A stretch of DNA of 64,000 bases, taken from NCBI GenBank assembly GCA_031281345.1, contig JAITFN010000015.1:1-64000 (forward strand), written 5' to 3'. The notes below the pieces were generated by a model that was not told the origin of the DNA, did no database searches, and was given only the letters and a program-made list of their open reading frames with translations. Source of the DNA: Candidatus Fibrimonadaceae bacterium. Lineage in GTDB: Bacteria > Fibrobacterota > Fibrobacteria > Fibrobacterales > Fibrobacteraceae. Positions within the stretch are counted from its first letter, which is position 1. Each line of letters opens with the position of its first letter. The translations under genes and the position numbers were made by a program. Below are positions 8,683 to 17,201 of the stretch, piece after piece.

Positions 8683-9435
8683 CTAGTTAATTGAAGTTTT
8701 TTCCATTGTCTTTTCTATAGACCATTCAAGCCCATCGGGGTAGGTAGAAGCAAGTGGCGACAGAAAGCACCCTGCAAAAATTGCGAGAGTAGCAAAGGCG
8801 ATAACAGGGCGCCTGCTATAGACATAAACAAAGCAAAGAATAGTTGCAGTGATAATGCCCTCTGCAATGCCAATCGCAAAATGTATGGGTTGCATCAAAG
8901 ACAGGAATGTTGAAAAAGGAAGCGCGGTTATGCCAGATAGCTGTGTTTCTAGCACCACGCAAAACGCACCAATTTGTAAACTTGCAACAGCCGAGGCAAT
9001 GGAAGCAAGCGTTATGTTTTTAAATGTCATTCCATTTTTAACAAGAGGTTTAAAAACCAATGGATAAACAAATAGGCAAGGTATAACACCCATATTGAAA
9101 ATATTGCACCCCAAAGCGAGCAAGCCTCCATCTGCAAAGAACAGGCATTGAACAGCAAGCACCGCAGATATGGCAAGGAGCGCTGGAAAACAGCCAATTA
9201 TAGCGGCAAGCAAAATACCACCAATTATATGCCCGCTTGAGCCAGTGGCTGGAATTGTGAAATTGAGCATTTGCGCAGCAAACACAAAAGCACCAGTCGC
9301 GCCAATTAAGGGAATTTTATCTGCGCAAAAGCCGTCTTCTTTGATTTTTTTCACGGCATAAACATTGGTAGCAAGGCTAACGGCACACATAGCAGCACCT
9401 ATAGCAGGGGATAAAAGAGAATCTGACATATGCAT
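8683..9435 (-). CDS. CbiM/NikM-like energy-coupling factor metal permease
   Basis: Integral membrane protein of 250 aa with about seven hydrophobic segments. The N-terminus MHMSD puts a His at position 2, the metal ligand of CbiM/NikM proteins. A second family motif, GSSGHIIGGILLA, supplies another His. The family forms the substrate-specific unit of Co2+ or Ni2+ ECF transporters. No CbiN, CbiQ or CbiO gene is adjacent, so the energising module must be elsewhere or absent. The start is fixed by the His2 requirement. A TATATT box lies 6 nt upstream of the ATG. It appears co-transcribed with fabG. Confidence 0.8.
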   Translation of the reverse strand: MHMSDSLLSPAIGAAMCAVSLATNVYAVKKIKEDGFCADKIPLIGATGAFVFAAQMLNFTIPATGSSGHIIGGILLAAIIGCFPALLAISAVLAVQCLFFADGGLLALGCNIFNMGVIPCLFVYPLVFKPLVKNGMTFKNITLASIASAVASLQIGAFCVVLETQLSGITALPFSTFLSLMQPIHFAIGIAEGIITATILCFVYVYSRRPVIAFATLAIFAGCFLSPLASTYPDGLEWSIEKTMEKTSIN

Positions 9436-9454
9436 AACAAGAATATAGTAAAAA

Positions 9455-10135
9455 TTACTTTCCTTCTTTCTCTTTTTCTTTTAAAAATTCGTTCCAATCA
9501 CTGACAACACCAACGGGGTTTTCGGTGGTATCTATATCAAAACCCATGCTTTTCAAAGGAGCAATAGAGGATTTCAACTCTTCTAGTGCGTGAACGGAAC
9601 GCGTATAATTGTTTTGCAAATCTCTGAGTATCTCTTCGCGTTGGCGAATATCTTTGTCTTGACTGGATATAATGGAGAATAAAGTTAGCAACCAGCCAGC
9701 CAGCAAAAACAGAAAAACTAAGGCTATGCCAGGTGCAAGCCTTATCCCTGTGCTTTTGTTATAGGTTATGCCAGTGGCTTTTAGCTTTTTCCAAAAATCG
9801 GAGTCTTTTCTATATGAATCTTTGGAATCGTATATTTTAAATATATGGTAAAAGGGGCTAAAAAATTCCCTATTTGTTTCGTTGTGAAAAATAATCACCA
9901 ATTCGGAGTCTTTTCCCTTAACGAAATTCAACAATTCCAAAAACATTCCCAAATAATTCTTGTCTCTGAACTTAACCCGCTCAAGAACCACAAAATAAAT
10001 TTTATTGGTGCCTTCAACCGAAGAGAATAACCTTTCACGCACGGCTGAGAGCTGCTGAGGTTTCAAAATACCCTTGAACTCAAGCATAACTTCGTTTTGG
10101 AAAATTTCCATTTCAAAGTCTAAATTTTCATTCAC
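9455..10135 (-). CDS. STAS-like domain protein with one transmembrane helix and coiled coil
   Basis: The ORF-track start at 10285 is too long. A GTG at 10135 overlaps the upstream stop as GTGA, giving 226 aa. Residues about 1-95 alternate strands and helices in a STAS-like pattern (GILKPQQLSAVRERLF, IYFVVLERVKFRDKNYLGMFLELL, SELVIIFHN). A single transmembrane segment follows (APGIALVFLFLLAGWLLTLF), then a coiled coil (KDIRQREEILRDLQNNY) and a short tail. STAS domains usually sense or relay signals; a cytosolic STAS tethered to an external coiled coil is unusual. The STAS call is by secondary-structure pattern and uncertain. It is coupled to the GH57-like gene. Confidence 0.6.
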   Translation of the reverse strand: MNENLDFEMEIFQNEVMLEFKGILKPQQLSAVRERLFSSVEGTNKIYFVVLERVKFRDKNYLGMFLELLNFVKGKDSELVIIFHNETNREFFSPFYHIFKIYDSKDSYRKDSDFWKKLKATGITYNKSTGIRLAPGIALVFLFLLAGWLLTLFSIISSQDKDIRQREEILRDLQNNYTRSVHALEELKSSIAPLKSMGFDIDTTENPVGVVSDWNEFLKEKEKEGK

Positions 10136-11976
10136 AGAAAAAGCCCTCCGCTGTTCAGCTTTATGCGTAAATGAAAGGTATCGCTTTCTTGCCCTTTTAA
10201 TTCTGCCCTGTGAAAAATAGCGAGCCGCAAGCCCTGCGCAATATCTGGAGCGGCAACAGAACCTATGCCAAAAATAGGTGCGCATAGAACATTTGCGTTT
10301 TTGCTCATTTCAACGCTGGCACCAATACTTAAAACTCTGTCTCTAAAATCTATTTTCTTCACATCGTTATGAAAACTGTTGCTGAGTTCGGTTTTTATTT
10401 TTTGGCCACCAATTTTAAGTGCCTGTCCGCGAATATCATCGTAGCGAAATCCAAGGCATAGCTCCGTTGCAATTTCTCCATTAAAAGCGTGAAAAGAATT
10501 GTTTGTGACAGACACGCTAACCAAAAGCTCTGAGTCGGTATTTTTAAGACTAAAAACCTTTTCTACCTTAAAAGAAAAATCTTTTCCGAGGTGCGATATA
10601 TTTTGCTCGCCAAACAATATAACTTGTACTTTGTCTTCTTGTTTTTTCACTGAACTTTCGTAAGGGCTTAAAAATGCGCCTTGGCGGTCGTTAATCCACA
10701 AATTTCTTTGGTCTAGGGTTTCAAATTCAAAAGGACAAATATGGTCTAAAAAAAGCGGAGAAACTTCACCATCATCTCGCATAGCACAAACTAACTCCGA
10801 AAAAGATGGTTTGAATGCAAGCGAGCGAACCCAGCCACCAAAAACCGGTTCTATAAGGCATTCCAAATACTTATTGCTGAAAAAAAGCTGCTGATTTCCG
10901 TCTAAAAGAAAACCAGACATTGCAAAGTGAATTCCTTCATAGGCTCCATCTTCTATCAAAACATTTTCTGCTTTCATAACGGAGCGATTTGCCCTGAACC
11001 TCACGGCATCGCGTAGCATGCCGTTTACAGTTTTTTCAAAATAGCTTTTAGGCATTGATTTTAACAGTTTTTCAAAAACTTCTTCTCGAATTTTCTCATT
11101 GCTAGTGGAATGGGCTTTGAAATACACGTTTAAAATTCTTTTATGCAAAAAATTTATTTCTGGCATGCGTAAAAGTATGTCGCGACAACTTGGGGCAAAA
11201 GAACTGTAGCTAATCAAATTTACCTTGCCGGCAGCCTTTTGCTCGGCCACCGCTTGGCAAAGCAAATTATGCTCAATATCCAAGCCTTCGGCTTTTGCGG
11301 TATCTATGGCTTGCAACCATTGGCTTGTGAAAACTGTTTCTTCTAAATCCACATTCAAAAGAACACAATTCACTCCACTTGAATCCTTGAAATTTTTAAG
11401 TGCATTTATTATCTCTGCACGGTCGCCGTTTTGACAAACAAGAGACAGGCTTTGGGCATAAGTTAAAATTCTCGTAAAAGAATCACCGTATTCAGCAGCA
11501 AACCACCCGCTTACCAAAGCCTTTCTCCCAAGTGCTTCTTGAACAGAGATATCTGGCATAAGAGTGTATTCAAAACCAAATTTTTCAAGGCTTTCTATAA
11601 GCGAAATTTCCCAAGCGTGCGATTTACAAAAAAATCCCGTTGGCTCCATTAAAGAATCCGAGAGAATTTTTTTGTGCTTTTGCAGTTGCAATTCCCTGAG
11701 TTTTTTTGGAAACAAAGGGAGCATAGCATCGTTATATGCTCCGCCTAAAAATTCTAATTGTTTGTTTGCAACAAATTCAGAGAGCTGTTCGCGCTCTTTT
11801 TTATATTCCTTGTTCAGAGACCTGAGCATTTTCCCTGTAAAAAACACGCTTAACTTCAGTGCTGGCCTTCCATGCAACAAACTGATTATTTTTTCTGACC
11901 AGATTTTTGAAGCATGGAGATGCGCATTTTTTTTATGCGGGTCGTAAACAGGGCAAAGAACAAGTGAGAGCTTCAT
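10132..11976 (-). CDS. GH57-like protein (amylase/4-alpha-glucanotransferase fold), probably without the usual nucleophile
   Basis: A 614-aa cytosolic protein whose layout matches GH57 4-alpha-glucanotransferases: N-terminal barrel (1-290), helical middle, then a beta-rich C-terminal domain of the DUF1926 type. The segment QLEFLGGAYNDAMLPLFPKKLRELQLQKHKKIL matches the family's GGFYEPxLxxIP region. The segment that should hold the nucleophile (WLTERVW) reads GFFCKSHAWEISL, with Ser in place of Glu, and the usual N-terminal HQP reads LCPVYDP. It may therefore be a non-catalytic glycan-binding or regulatory protein. It is translationally coupled to the STAS-like protein. A TATATT box is 9 nt before the ATG. 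Confidence 0.7.
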   Translation of the reverse strand: MKLSLVLCPVYDPHKKNAHLHASKIWSEKIISLLHGRPALKLSVFFTGKMLRSLNKEYKKEREQLSEFVANKQLEFLGGAYNDAMLPLFPKKLRELQLQKHKKILSDSLMEPTGFFCKSHAWEISLIESLEKFGFEYTLMPDISVQEALGRKALVSGWFAAEYGDSFTRILTYAQSLSLVCQNGDRAEIINALKNFKDSSGVNCVLLNVDLEETVFTSQWLQAIDTAKAEGLDIEHNLLCQAVAEQKAAGKVNLISYSSFAPSCRDILLRMPEINFLHKRILNVYFKAHSTSNEKIREEVFEKLLKSMPKSYFEKTVNGMLRDAVRFRANRSVMKAENVLIEDGAYEGIHFAMSGFLLDGNQQLFFSNKYLECLIEPVFGGWVRSLAFKPSFSELVCAMRDDGEVSPLFLDHICPFEFETLDQRNLWINDRQGAFLSPYESSVKKQEDKVQVILFGEQNISHLGKDFSFKVEKVFSLKNTDSELLVSVSVTNNSFHAFNGEIATELCLGFRYDDIRGQALKIGGQKIKTELSNSFHNDVKKIDFRDRVLSIGASVEMSKNANVLCAPIFGIGSVAAPDIAQGLRLAIFHRAELKGQESDTFHLRIKLNSGGLFL

Positions 11977-12022
11977 TTACTTGTAAATATAGAAAATTAT
12001 ATAAACTTTTTAAAGAAATTTA

Positions 12023-13198
12023 TCAAATTCCCCAATAAAATCTCAGCATAATAGAAAAATAACTTTCATTGCGGTTTTTTATTGAACTTTCTGCAAATAA
12101 ATTTAAGTCTTCCCTTAAATCAAAGGAAATCCATGTCTTTAAATCTGTTTTTGCAATTTTCTCTTTTGCATTCAAACGCAAATAATCAAAATATATTCCA
12201 GAGCGATAATTTCTCGCAGAAAAAACTCTGGTAAAAATTTGAAAACCTGTATAAAATTCCATTTGCTCCTTTTCCAAAACCGAACCACGAAGCATATAAC
12301 CGAGCAGGTAATCGTTGAATATAATGTAGGTTTTGCCCAAACCGATGTTTGTGGTTATATATTTTTCCCAGCCTCTTTCAAGTAGCCAAGACCAGCCAGA
12401 AATAAAGTCGCGTGAGGGTATTTCTGAACGAGCACGAGCAAGCCACAATTCTCTGAAATTTATTTCGCCCTTGTCAATATACATATTCAAAACCAATACT
12501 TCAAGATTTATGAAATTTGAATAATAGCCAGCATAATCGCTTACATCGTGCAAAAACAACCGGAAACGCAAATTCGCATAAACCTTTTCTAGGAATAACA
12601 TTCCAATGTCAAAGCGGCTATATTTGTGCGGGATTTGCATATCTTTTTGCTCTATAAAATTTTCATCCTCTCTCTTGTTTCCAGAAAATTGCAACAATAT
12701 AGGTTTTTCTAATTTGCCACTTTCATTTAACAACCTTATTAAATTTTGCGGGGTTAGCAAAGCGGGTGCTTCTTGAACGGAATCAAGTGTGTTTTCTAGC
12801 AAATCATAAAGTCCGTCAACGCAATTTTTTGTGAAAAATTTATATGAATCTTCTTTTGTTTTCCAAGAATTTAAAGTATCGTTGAATTTTGCCAGTTCCG
12901 CATTTGAAATTTTAAGCGGATAAATAAACAAGTCGCGTTTCTCATTATCCACATATTTATAAATTTTCTCATAAAAAGGTATGGTTTCATATTTTGCCGC
13001 AAAGCCACCATATACGCCTTTCGTTATGTAACTGAGTTTATTGGCATCTCCTGGTTCTGCCACAAATTCTATTGTGTTCCATAGTGGATATGGAAGTGAA
13101 TCCGCTTGAAGAAGAAACACGTGTCCAAAAGCCGAAGCAGGATTTTGCTGATAGGGGGAGGTTAAAACAATAAAAAGCGTGGAATAAAAATTCAGCAA
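12023..13198 (-). CDS. DUF4105 / Lnb-like N-terminal domain protein
   Basis: A 391-aa protein with the DUF4105 core, also named Lnb N-terminal periplasmic domain. It has a His in PASAFGHVFLLQAD (about residue 25) and a Cys in FFTKNCVDGLYDLLENTL (about residue 125). Family members include lipoprotein N-acyltransferases. Typical sub-motifs such as KGVYGGFAAKYETIPFYEKIYKY and RDLFIYPLKIS are also present. The C-terminal half is beta-strand rich, like a small outer-membrane or surface barrel. The start is a TTG with a short hydrophobic leader (LNFYSTLFIVL), so export is likely but the exact N-terminus is uncertain. It follows the Gln-rich lipoprotein by 12 bp. Confidence 0.72.
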   Translation of the reverse strand: MLNFYSTLFIVLTSPYQQNPASAFGHVFLLQADSLPYPLWNTIEFVAEPGDANKLSYITKGVYGGFAAKYETIPFYEKIYKYVDNEKRDLFIYPLKISNAELAKFNDTLNSWKTKEDSYKFFTKNCVDGLYDLLENTLDSVQEAPALLTPQNLIRLLNESGKLEKPILLQFSGNKREDENFIEQKDMQIPHKYSRFDIGMLFLEKVYANLRFRLFLHDVSDYAGYYSNFINLEVLVLNMYIDKGEINFRELWLARARSEIPSRDFISGWSWLLERGWEKYITTNIGLGKTYIIFNDYLLGYMLRGSVLEKEQMEFYTGFQIFTRVFSARNYRSGIYFDYLRLNAKEKIAKTDLKTWISFDLREDLNLFAESSIKNRNESYFSIMLRFYWGI

Positions 13199-13210
13199 AA
13201 ATATTACCAG

Positions 13211-13711
13211 TTATAGCGAATTTTCTATTTCATCGGCGAAAACTTCGGCATTGCCGTTTGCTTTTCTTATGGCTTTTTTAATCAAAAGCGTAGATTCGTC
13301 TTTAGGAATTCCTTCGCTTTCCAGAAGCAAAATCAGAGAATTCAAATGGTCTCCTTTGCCCTTTTGATTATCCTTAACTATTTTGTCATAAGATTTTACA
13401 GCAAAATTCCTTATGGAACTATTCTTTGCTTTTTGCTGAACTACAGGAGCAGGCTGCTGTTGTTGCTGAACTTGAACAGCCTGTGGAGCCGCTGGTTGTG
13501 AGGCTGGTTGCTGTTGGTAAATGATCACAGGCTGTTGCTGCTGCGGTTGCTGTTGATTAACAACAACCGTTTCTTTTTTACCGCTGGTGCTGCCGCTTGT
13601 AGAACCTGTGGACACACCGAGTGCGGCGGTGGTAGAGGCAACAGAACAGGAGATGGTTAATGCGGCAAATACAAAACTTGCCGACAATAGAAGAAAAGAA
13701 TTTGATTTCAT
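13211..13711 (-). CDS. Gln-rich lipoprotein of unknown function
   Basis: A 166-aa protein with a lipoprotein signal peptide (MKSNSFLLLSASFVFAALTISC). A low-complexity linker of Gln, Pro and Val (about residues 50-95) follows. It ends in a helical domain starting KNSSIRNFAVKSYDKIVKD. The linker probably spans periplasm or peptidoglycan. The C-terminal domain was not recognised. It is in an apparent operon with the DUF4105 gene. Confidence 0.7.
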   Translation of the reverse strand: MKSNSFLLLSASFVFAALTISCSVASTTAALGVSTGSTSGSTSGKKETVVVNQQQPQQQQPVIIYQQQPASQPAAPQAVQVQQQQQPAPVVQQKAKNSSIRNFAVKSYDKIVKDNQKGKGDHLNSLILLLESEGIPKDESTLLIKKAIRKANGNAEVFADEIENSL

Positions 13712-13767
13712 AGTATACTCCTTTTTAATAAGAAACTATGGTATAAATATAATAAAATTTTCCGCAA

Positions 13768-13799
13768 AAAAAAAGAAAAGTGATAAATTATCACTTTTC
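13768..13799 (-). terminator. Rho-independent terminator of rpsA
   Basis: An 11-bp perfect stem (GAAAAGTGATA / TATCACTTTTC, loop of 3 nt) is followed on the minus strand by an uninterrupted run of T. It lies about 45 bp beyond the rpsA stop. This is a textbook intrinsic terminator. Confidence 0.88.
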
Positions 13800-13844
13800 C
13801 TGAGAAAATGAAGATTTTTAAGGAGTAGCCAGAATTGAGTTATT

Positions 13845-15605
13845 CTACGCTTCCTGTTCCTTTTTTTCTTCTTTCTTTTTCTTTTCCTTTTTCTTTTCCG
13901 TTGAATTCATGCCTGGTTTGTGATTTGTTTTCCAATCGGTAAGTTCATCGGGATGGTTTTTGAAATAATCTGCCGCAGACAGATAAATGGTACGCTGGCT
14001 GTTGTTCAGCTCGGTAACTATGGCAGGAATTTCATCGCCAATCTTGAATGCTTCGGCTGGGATTTTAATGTAATCTGTGCCTAGTTTTGAAACTGGAACA
14101 AGACCCTCAAAGCCACGAGTAAGCTCAACGGCTGCACCGCGTTCAATGAGGCGAATTATTTTGCCCTTAACCTCTGCGCCAACTTGGAAATCGTTCTCAA
14201 CGGAATCCCACGGATCGTCTTCCAAGTGCTTCATGGAAAGAGAAATGCGGCGTCTCTCGCTATCTACAGCAAGCACAACGCATTCAACCTTATCACCTTT
14301 CTTAATCATCTCGCCCGGGTGTTCAATTTTCTTTGTCCAGCTCATATCAGAAACGTGAATCAAGCCGTCAACGCCTTCTTTAATTTCAACAAAGGCACCG
14401 AATGTTGCAATGGAACGAACCTCGCCAGTGACCTTTGCGCCAGGCAAAAGCTCGCTTTCAATGGATTCCCACGGGTCTGTTTCTAACTGCTTTGTACCAA
14501 GCGAAATGCGCTCGTTCTCGGCTTCCACTTTTAGAACAACTGCTTCTATTTCTTGACCAACGGTGAAAAGTTTGTTTGGGTGCTGCAAATGCGCGCTCCA
14601 AGACATTTCGGAAACGTGAATAAGACCTTCCAACCCGCTTTCCAGCTCAACAAAGGCACCGTAATCGGTGACAGAGACGATTTTGCCCTTGACCTTTGTA
14701 CCTTCGGGGTAGCGTTCTGCAACATCTTTCCACGGGTGTGGGTGAAGCTGCTTTATGCCAAGCGAAATGCGTTCTTTTTTGTCGTTGAAATCCAAAATAA
14801 CAACTTCAACTTCTTGTCCGAGCTGCACAATTTCTTTTGGGTCGTTAATACGTTTATAGCTCATATCTGTTATGTGCAACAAACCGTCCACGCCGCCAAG
14901 GTCTATAAATGCGCCGAACTCGGTGATATTTTTGACAATGCCTTTGCGAACCTGATTCTTTTCCAAAGTATCCAAAACATTGCCCCTTTGCTTGTTGCGC
15001 TCATCTTCAAGCACAATGCGGCGGCTAACAACAATGTTCCTGCGGTCTTTGTTGATTTTTATGATTTTCAAATCAAATTCTTGGCCAATTATTATGTTGA
15101 TGTCTGGAATTTGGCGAAGGTCTATTTGTGAACCTGGCAAGAATGCTGGAATGCCGAATAAATCCACTTCCACTCCACCCTTTATGCGGCGAGAAAGAGT
15201 GCCGCGCACAACGTCTCCTCTTTCGTAAGCTTCGTAAACCTGTTTCCAAATTCTTAGGAAATCTGCTTTTTGTTTTGAAAGAACAAAACGGCCGTCTTCG
15301 TTTTCAAATTTGTCTATATATACTTCTATTTTTGAGCCTATCTCTATTGGCTCGCCTTCTTTGAACTCCTCGCGGGGGATTATTCCCTCTGATTTTCCTT
15401 TTACATCAACAAAAACTTCTAAGTCGCTAACGTGGCGAATTATGCCTTCTATAACAACTTCTTCTTTAAAGTCGTTGAGCGTTTTGTTGTAAATTTCAAG
15501 AGCTTCGTCAGAAACTGCTATGCCTTTGTTTTCTTGCTCTGCGTTCAAGATTTCGTTTAAGTCGTCTTGTGTGCCTGCTTTTACTTTTAACGTTTGATTG
15601 GACAT
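13845..15605 (-). CDS. rpsA: 30S ribosomal protein S1
   Basis: A 586-aa protein made of six S1/OB-fold RNA-binding repeats. Repeats with the pattern G-x-V-x-x-I-x-x-F-G-A-F-V-x-L...GLIHVSDMSW are easily seen (for example GIVKNITEFGAFIDLGGVDGLLHITDMSY and GEVRSIATFGAFVEIKEGVDGLIHVSDMSW). The tail is Lys/Glu-rich (KKKEKKKKEEKKEQEA). It helps mRNA bind the 30S subunit, mainly for leadered mRNAs. The cmk-rpsA order is widely conserved, and the cmk stop is 1 bp before the rpsA start. Confidence 0.97.
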   Translation of the reverse strand: MSNQTLKVKAGTQDDLNEILNAEQENKGIAVSDEALEIYNKTLNDFKEEVVIEGIIRHVSDLEVFVDVKGKSEGIIPREEFKEGEPIEIGSKIEVYIDKFENEDGRFVLSKQKADFLRIWKQVYEAYERGDVVRGTLSRRIKGGVEVDLFGIPAFLPGSQIDLRQIPDINIIIGQEFDLKIIKINKDRRNIVVSRRIVLEDERNKQRGNVLDTLEKNQVRKGIVKNITEFGAFIDLGGVDGLLHITDMSYKRINDPKEIVQLGQEVEVVILDFNDKKERISLGIKQLHPHPWKDVAERYPEGTKVKGKIVSVTDYGAFVELESGLEGLIHVSEMSWSAHLQHPNKLFTVGQEIEAVVLKVEAENERISLGTKQLETDPWESIESELLPGAKVTGEVRSIATFGAFVEIKEGVDGLIHVSDMSWTKKIEHPGEMIKKGDKVECVVLAVDSERRRISLSMKHLEDDPWDSVENDFQVGAEVKGKIIRLIERGAAVELTRGFEGLVPVSKLGTDYIKIPAEAFKIGDEIPAIVTELNNSQRTIYLSAADYFKNHPDELTDWKTNHKPGMNSTEKKKEKKKKEEKKEQEA

Positions 15606-15606
15606 T

Positions 15607-16305
15607 TTAACCTGTTCGGGTTGCGCCCAGAGAATGTTTGCAACGCGCCACCTCGCCTACGCTCTGCAAAATTTTCTGAACTTGTTGTTGGATTGTGATG
15701 TGCGAGGTGTCTATTTCAATTGCATCTTTAGCTTTCACAAGGGGAGCTATTTCTCTCTCAGAATCTGCCTTATCCCTTTCTCTTAAATTTTTCTCTACGC
15801 TCTCAAGGGTCTCACCCAGAGCCTTACCTGCAGCCTGCAGCTCAAGCAACCGCCTGGCCGCTCTTGTGCCATAATCCGCGGTTAAAAAGAACTTGTATTT
15901 TGCATTGGGGAAAACCACCGTTCCAATATCGCGCCCGTCTAAAACACAAGGCTGCCCAGAACCAATTTCCCTCTGCCGTGCCGTAAGGGCTTCTCTGATG
16001 TATGGCATAGCGCTGTATTTGCTAACCACCGTGCTTATTTTAGGGTCTCTAATCTCACCTTCTCTATTAACGCCATTTATCAAAATCTGATTATTTTTAT
16101 CAAAAGAAATTCTTATCTCATTTAAATTCAAGCTATTCTCCACCCGAAGCTCTCCATTCTCAGCTAAATAAGCAACCGCTCTATACATAGCTCCAGTATC
16201 CAAATAAGTATAGCCAAGCTCTTTGGCAACCAATTTCGCCGTGGTACTTTTGCCAGTGGCGCTAGGTCCGTCTATTGCTATAACTTCTACAGTGTCGTTT
16301 TCCAT
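15607..16305 (-). CDS. cmk: Cytidylate kinase
   Basis: Phosphorylates CMP/dCMP with ATP. The P-loop is IDGPSATGKSTTAK at the N-terminus. The family motifs YLDTGAMYRAVA and DGRDIGTVVFPNAKYKFFLTAD are present. The ORF-track start at 16509 is too early; the ATG at 16305 (MENDTVEVIAIDG) gives about 232 aa, the usual length. A short unusual C-terminal tail (ARCKHSLGATRTG) follows. A TATATT box lies 13 nt before the ATG. The gene is divergent from the solute-binding protein. Confidence 0.95.
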   Translation of the reverse strand: MENDTVEVIAIDGPSATGKSTTAKLVAKELGYTYLDTGAMYRAVAYLAENGELRVENSLNLNEIRISFDKNNQILINGVNREGEIRDPKISTVVSKYSAMPYIREALTARQREIGSGQPCVLDGRDIGTVVFPNAKYKFFLTADYGTRAARRLLELQAAGKALGETLESVEKNLRERDKADSEREIAPLVKAKDAIEIDTSHITIQQQVQKILQSVGEVARCKHSLGATRTG

Positions 16306-16350
16306 ACTAGGGTCTATAAATATAGAAAAATTATTACTATATTCACACTT

Positions 16351-17178
16351 ATGGGCAAACTTAAACTCTGCGCGCTTGCTTTGGCCTTGGCTTTTTTTGC
16401 TATTGGTTGCGGAAAAAAAGAACCAAATGGGCTTGAAATAATAAAAAAACGTGGTTTTTTGCAGATTGCCGTTATGGGCGATGACCCGCCATTTGGTTAT
16501 ATAGACCACAGGGGCAAAAATCAGGGTTTTGAGATAGTATTTGCAAAAAGGCTTGCTTACGAGCTTTTTGGAGATTCCTCAAAAATTGAATTTATAATTG
16601 TTGACCCCATTGGCCGCTTTGATGTTTTGACAAACGGAAAGGCAGACGTAGTAATCGCGAATTTCACAAATACACCCGAAAGAGCCAAAATATTTGATTT
16701 TGCACATCCATATATGAAAGCCTCCATTAGCGTGATTTCGCCCAAAACCACCCCAATCAGAGACCTAAGTGAATTAGCTGGCAAAAAGTTGATTGTTCTC
16801 AAAGGCACTACCTCGGAAAAATATTTCTCAGAAAAACATCCAGAAATAGAACTTGTGACTTTTGGGCGGATAGACGAAACTTTTATAGCATTAAAAGACG
16901 GCAGAGGAGCGGCACTAGCACAAGATAATACCGTTACATTTGCATGGGCAAATGAAAATCCTGCTTTTGAAGTTGGAATTAGTTCCCTAGGCTCGGTTGA
17001 AGGCATTGCCCCCGCACTTAAAAAAGGCAACACCGAGTTGCTTAATTTCATAAACAAAACCATTGAGGACCTGGCAGAAGAACAATTTTTTCACAAAGAT
17101 TTTGAAGCAACGCTCAGAGCATTCATGGGTCCCAAAGCAAATCCCGATGATTTTGTGGTGGAAGGCGGAAAGATTTAG
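16351..17178 (+). CDS. Amino-acid-type solute-binding lipoprotein (SBP family 3)
   Basis: Periplasmic substrate-binding protein of 275 aa with lipobox AIGC (Cys20). The motif LKKRG-like IIKKRGFLQIAVMGDDPPFGY opens the family 3 fold, followed by GFEIVFAKRLAYELFG and the hinge segment AGKKLIVLKGTTSEKYF. Ligands in this family are polar amino acids. No permease or ATPase gene is adjacent, so it may serve a transporter encoded elsewhere or act as a sensor. TATATT ends 7 nt before the ATG with no Shine-Dalgarno. Confidence 0.88.
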   Translation: MGKLKLCALALALAFFAIGCGKKEPNGLEIIKKRGFLQIAVMGDDPPFGYIDHRGKNQGFEIVFAKRLAYELFGDSSKIEFIIVDPIGRFDVLTNGKADVVIANFTNTPERAKIFDFAHPYMKASISVISPKTTPIRDLSELAGKKLIVLKGTTSEKYFSEKHPEIELVTFGRIDETFIALKDGRGAALAQDNTVTFAWANENPAFEVGISSLGSVEGIAPALKKGNTELLNFINKTIEDLAEEQFFHKDFEATLRAFMGPKANPDDFVVEGGKI

Positions 17179-17201
17179 CCATTCAAGGGGGGATGCTTTT
17201 T

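Noticed and set aside
10136-10285. N-terminal extension of the STAS-like protein
   Set aside because: The first 50 codons lie antiparallel-frame inside the upstream GH57-like gene with Arg/Cys-rich nonsense; the GTGA overlap at 10135 gives the natural start.
13440-13565. Possible tandem DNA repeat
   Set aside because: The CTGTTGTTG-like repetition encodes the poly-Gln linker of the lipoprotein and needs no other explanation.
16306-16509. N-terminal extension of cytidylate kinase
   Set aside because: It overlaps the divergent solute-binding gene; the P-loop begins right after the ATG at 16305.
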